Assembly: GCA_029067025.1 (NCBI GenBank)
Contig: JAIEFH010000053.1
Location: forward strand, 1-7,173
Direction: 5' to 3'
Length of the DNA stretch: 7,173 nt
From: Oscillospiraceae bacterium
GTDB lineage: Bacteria; Bacillota; Clostridia; Oscillospirales; Oscillospiraceae
Made by a program: the position numbers and the translations under genes. Within the stretch, counting starts at the first letter, position 1; every line of letters begins with the position of its first letter. Of the stretch, positions 5,928-7,173 are shown in pieces. Below the pieces are notes generated by a model. That model did no database searches, was not told where the DNA came from, and saw nothing but the letters and a program-made list of their open reading frames with translations.

Positions 5928-7173
5928 AGATCTTATTAGCAGCCAGCGAGGCCGCGCCCTTCATCAAAACCGGCGGCCTGGGTGACGTGGCCGCCGCCCT
6001 GCCCAAGGCTCTGGCTGAGTCCCCCAACACCGAGGTGTACGTGTTCCTGCCCTACTATAAGGCCATCAAGGACAACCCCGAGTTTGAGATGGAGTATCTC
6101 ACCAACTTCACCGTGTCCCTGTCCTGGCGCAACGTGTACTGCGGCCTGTTCCGGGCGGTGAGCAAGCGCAAAAAGCTCCAGTACTACTTCATCGACAACG
6201 AGTACTACTTCTACCGGGACGGCTGCTACGGCCATTATGACGACGGCGAGCGCTTCGCTTTCTTCTCCAAGGCCATCCTGGAGGCCCTCCAGCATCTGGA
6301 CTGGTATCCCGACGTCATCCACACCAACGACTGGCAGACCGCCCTGGTGCCGGTATTCCTGCGGGCGTTCTACATGGGCGCGGAGAAATATCAGCCTATT
6401 AAGACCCTGTTCACCATCCACAACATGGAGTACCAGGGCCGCTTCCCCGATGACTTTGTAGACGCGGTGCTGGGCCTGCCCGGCGACTGGAAGGGCACCA
6501 TGCAGTTCGACAACGCCACCAACCTGATGAAGGCCGCCATCCACACCGCCGACCGGGTGAGCACCGTGTCCCGCACCTATGCCAATGAGATCCAGGACCC
6601 CTATTTCGCCCACGGCCTCCACAATGTGCTGCGCCAGCACGCCTACAAGCTCAGCGGCGTGGTCAACGGTATCGACACCGAGGTGTTCAATCCCGCCGCC
6701 GATCCCCTGATCTACACCAATTTTGACGCCGCCACGCTGGAGAAGAAAGCGGAGAACAAGCGCTTCCTCCAGGAGCGCCTGGGTCTGGCCGTCCGGGACG
6801 ACGTCCCCATGGTCATTATGATCACCCGGCTGGTGGGCCACAAGGGCGTGGATCTGGTCCAGGCCGTCATGGACGATCTGATGTGGGACGACCTCCAACT
6901 GATTATCATTGGCACCGGCGAGTGGCACTATGAGAATATGTTCCGCGCCTATGCCGCCAACTTCCCCGCCAAGATGTCCGCCAACATCGTGTTCGACAAC
7001 ACCCTGGCGCATCAGGCGTACGCCGGCGCGGATCTGGTGCTCATGCCCTCCAAGCAGGAGCCCTGCGGCCTGACCCAGCTCATCGCCATGCGCTATGGCA
7101 CCATCCCCATCGTCCGGGAGACCGGCGGGCTGTTCGACACCGTCCCCGCCTACGACATTGCGACCGGCGAGGG
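5924..7173 (+). CDS. glgA: Glycogen synthase (ADP-glucose type), 3' truncated by window
   Basis: GlgA transfers glucose from ADP-glucose to the non-reducing end of alpha-1,4-glucan (GT5 family, GT-B fold, retaining, cytoplasmic). The frame is open without interruption for 416 codons to the window edge. Family length near 476 suggests about 60 residues are missing. The N-terminal domain starts MKILLAASEAAPFIKTGGLG with the ADP-glucose-binding KTGGLGDV (Lys15 as in E. coli). It then has HTNDWQTALVP (Asp136) and TIHNMEYQG (His166). The C-terminal domain shows ITRLVGHKGVDLV with Arg302 and Lys307 (E. coli R300, K305), and SKQEPCGLTQ with Glu379 (E. coli E377), followed by RYGTIPIVRETGGLFDTV. The constant offset of two residues supports intact catalysis. 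SKQEPCGL in place of the E. coli-type S-x-F-EPCGL resembles clostridial sequences. The start is fixed by AAAGGAG and by the ATGA overlap with glgD. It is the last visible gene of the operon; a glycogen phosphorylase could follow but is not in view. Confidence 0.97.
   Translation, partial: MKILLAASEAAPFIKTGGLGDVAAALPKALAESPNTEVYVFLPYYKAIKDNPEFEMEYLTNFTVSLSWRNVYCGLFRAVSKRKKLQYYFIDNEYYFYRDGCYGHYDDGERFAFFSKAILEALQHLDWYPDVIHTNDWQTALVPVFLRAFYMGAEKYQPIKTLFTIHNMEYQGRFPDDFVDAVLGLPGDWKGTMQFDNATNLMKAAIHTADRVSTVSRTYANEIQDPYFAHGLHNVLRQHAYKLSGVVNGIDTEVFNPAADPLIYTNFDAATLEKKAENKRFLQERLGLAVRDDVPMVIMITRLVGHKGVDLVQAVMDDLMWDDLQLIIIGTGEWHYENMFRAYAANFPAKMSANIVFDNTLAHQAYAGADLVLMPSKQEPCGLTQLIAMRYGTIPIVRETGGLFDTVPAYDIATGE

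Noticed and set aside
4767..7012. Minus-strand open frames opposite glgD and glgA (4767-5627 and 5936-7012)
   Set aside because: They show the same shadow effect. The sense frames carry clear GlgD and GlgA motifs, and no minus-strand promoter or ribosome site was noticed.

Overview
The window is a stretch of chromosome from a high-GC member of the Bacillota. It most resembles a gut Clostridia lineage of the Oscillospiraceae/Ruminococcaceae type (inference). Four things point there. RpoC lacks the large insertion that proteobacterial RpoC carries in its trigger loop. GlgC is paired with a GlgD subunit, a Bacillota trait. The protein sequences look clostridial. The codons strongly favour G/C in the third position, while the one intergenic gap is locally AT-rich. 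No mobile element, CRISPR array, tRNA or rRNA gene was seen.

Layout, all on the + strand: (1) 1-1101, the 3' end of rpoC, already inside the gene at base 1. (2) 1102-1413, the only sizeable gap. It holds a strong intrinsic terminator for the rpoC transcript (1114-1154), a spacer, a near-consensus housekeeping promoter (1299-1327) and an ~80-nt leader with two small hairpins. (3) 1414-7173, a tightly packed glycogen synthesis operon, glgB-glgC-glgD-glgA. Gaps are 19 nt and 13 nt, then a 4-nt ATGA overlap. glgA runs off the right edge, with about 60 codons probably missing.

The genes form one pathway. GlgC makes ADP-glucose from glucose-1-phosphate and ATP. GlgD is a GlgC-like partner that has lost the catalytic motifs and probably modulates GlgC. 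GlgA adds glucose from ADP-glucose to alpha-1,4-glucan chains. GlgB introduces the alpha-1,6 branches. One promoter and coupled translation would produce all four together.

Most of the window is ordinary, well-known metabolism, and I do not see a convincing new system. The most unusual item is the ~95-residue C-terminal tail on GlgB. It is rich in Lys, Ala and Pro, resembles histone H1 tails, and contains three copies of a basic decapeptide after an otherwise complete branching enzyme. Lesser points are the position of the glycogen operon directly behind rpoC, the acidic RpoC tail, the TTG start of glgC, and small inverted repeats around the operon promoter.
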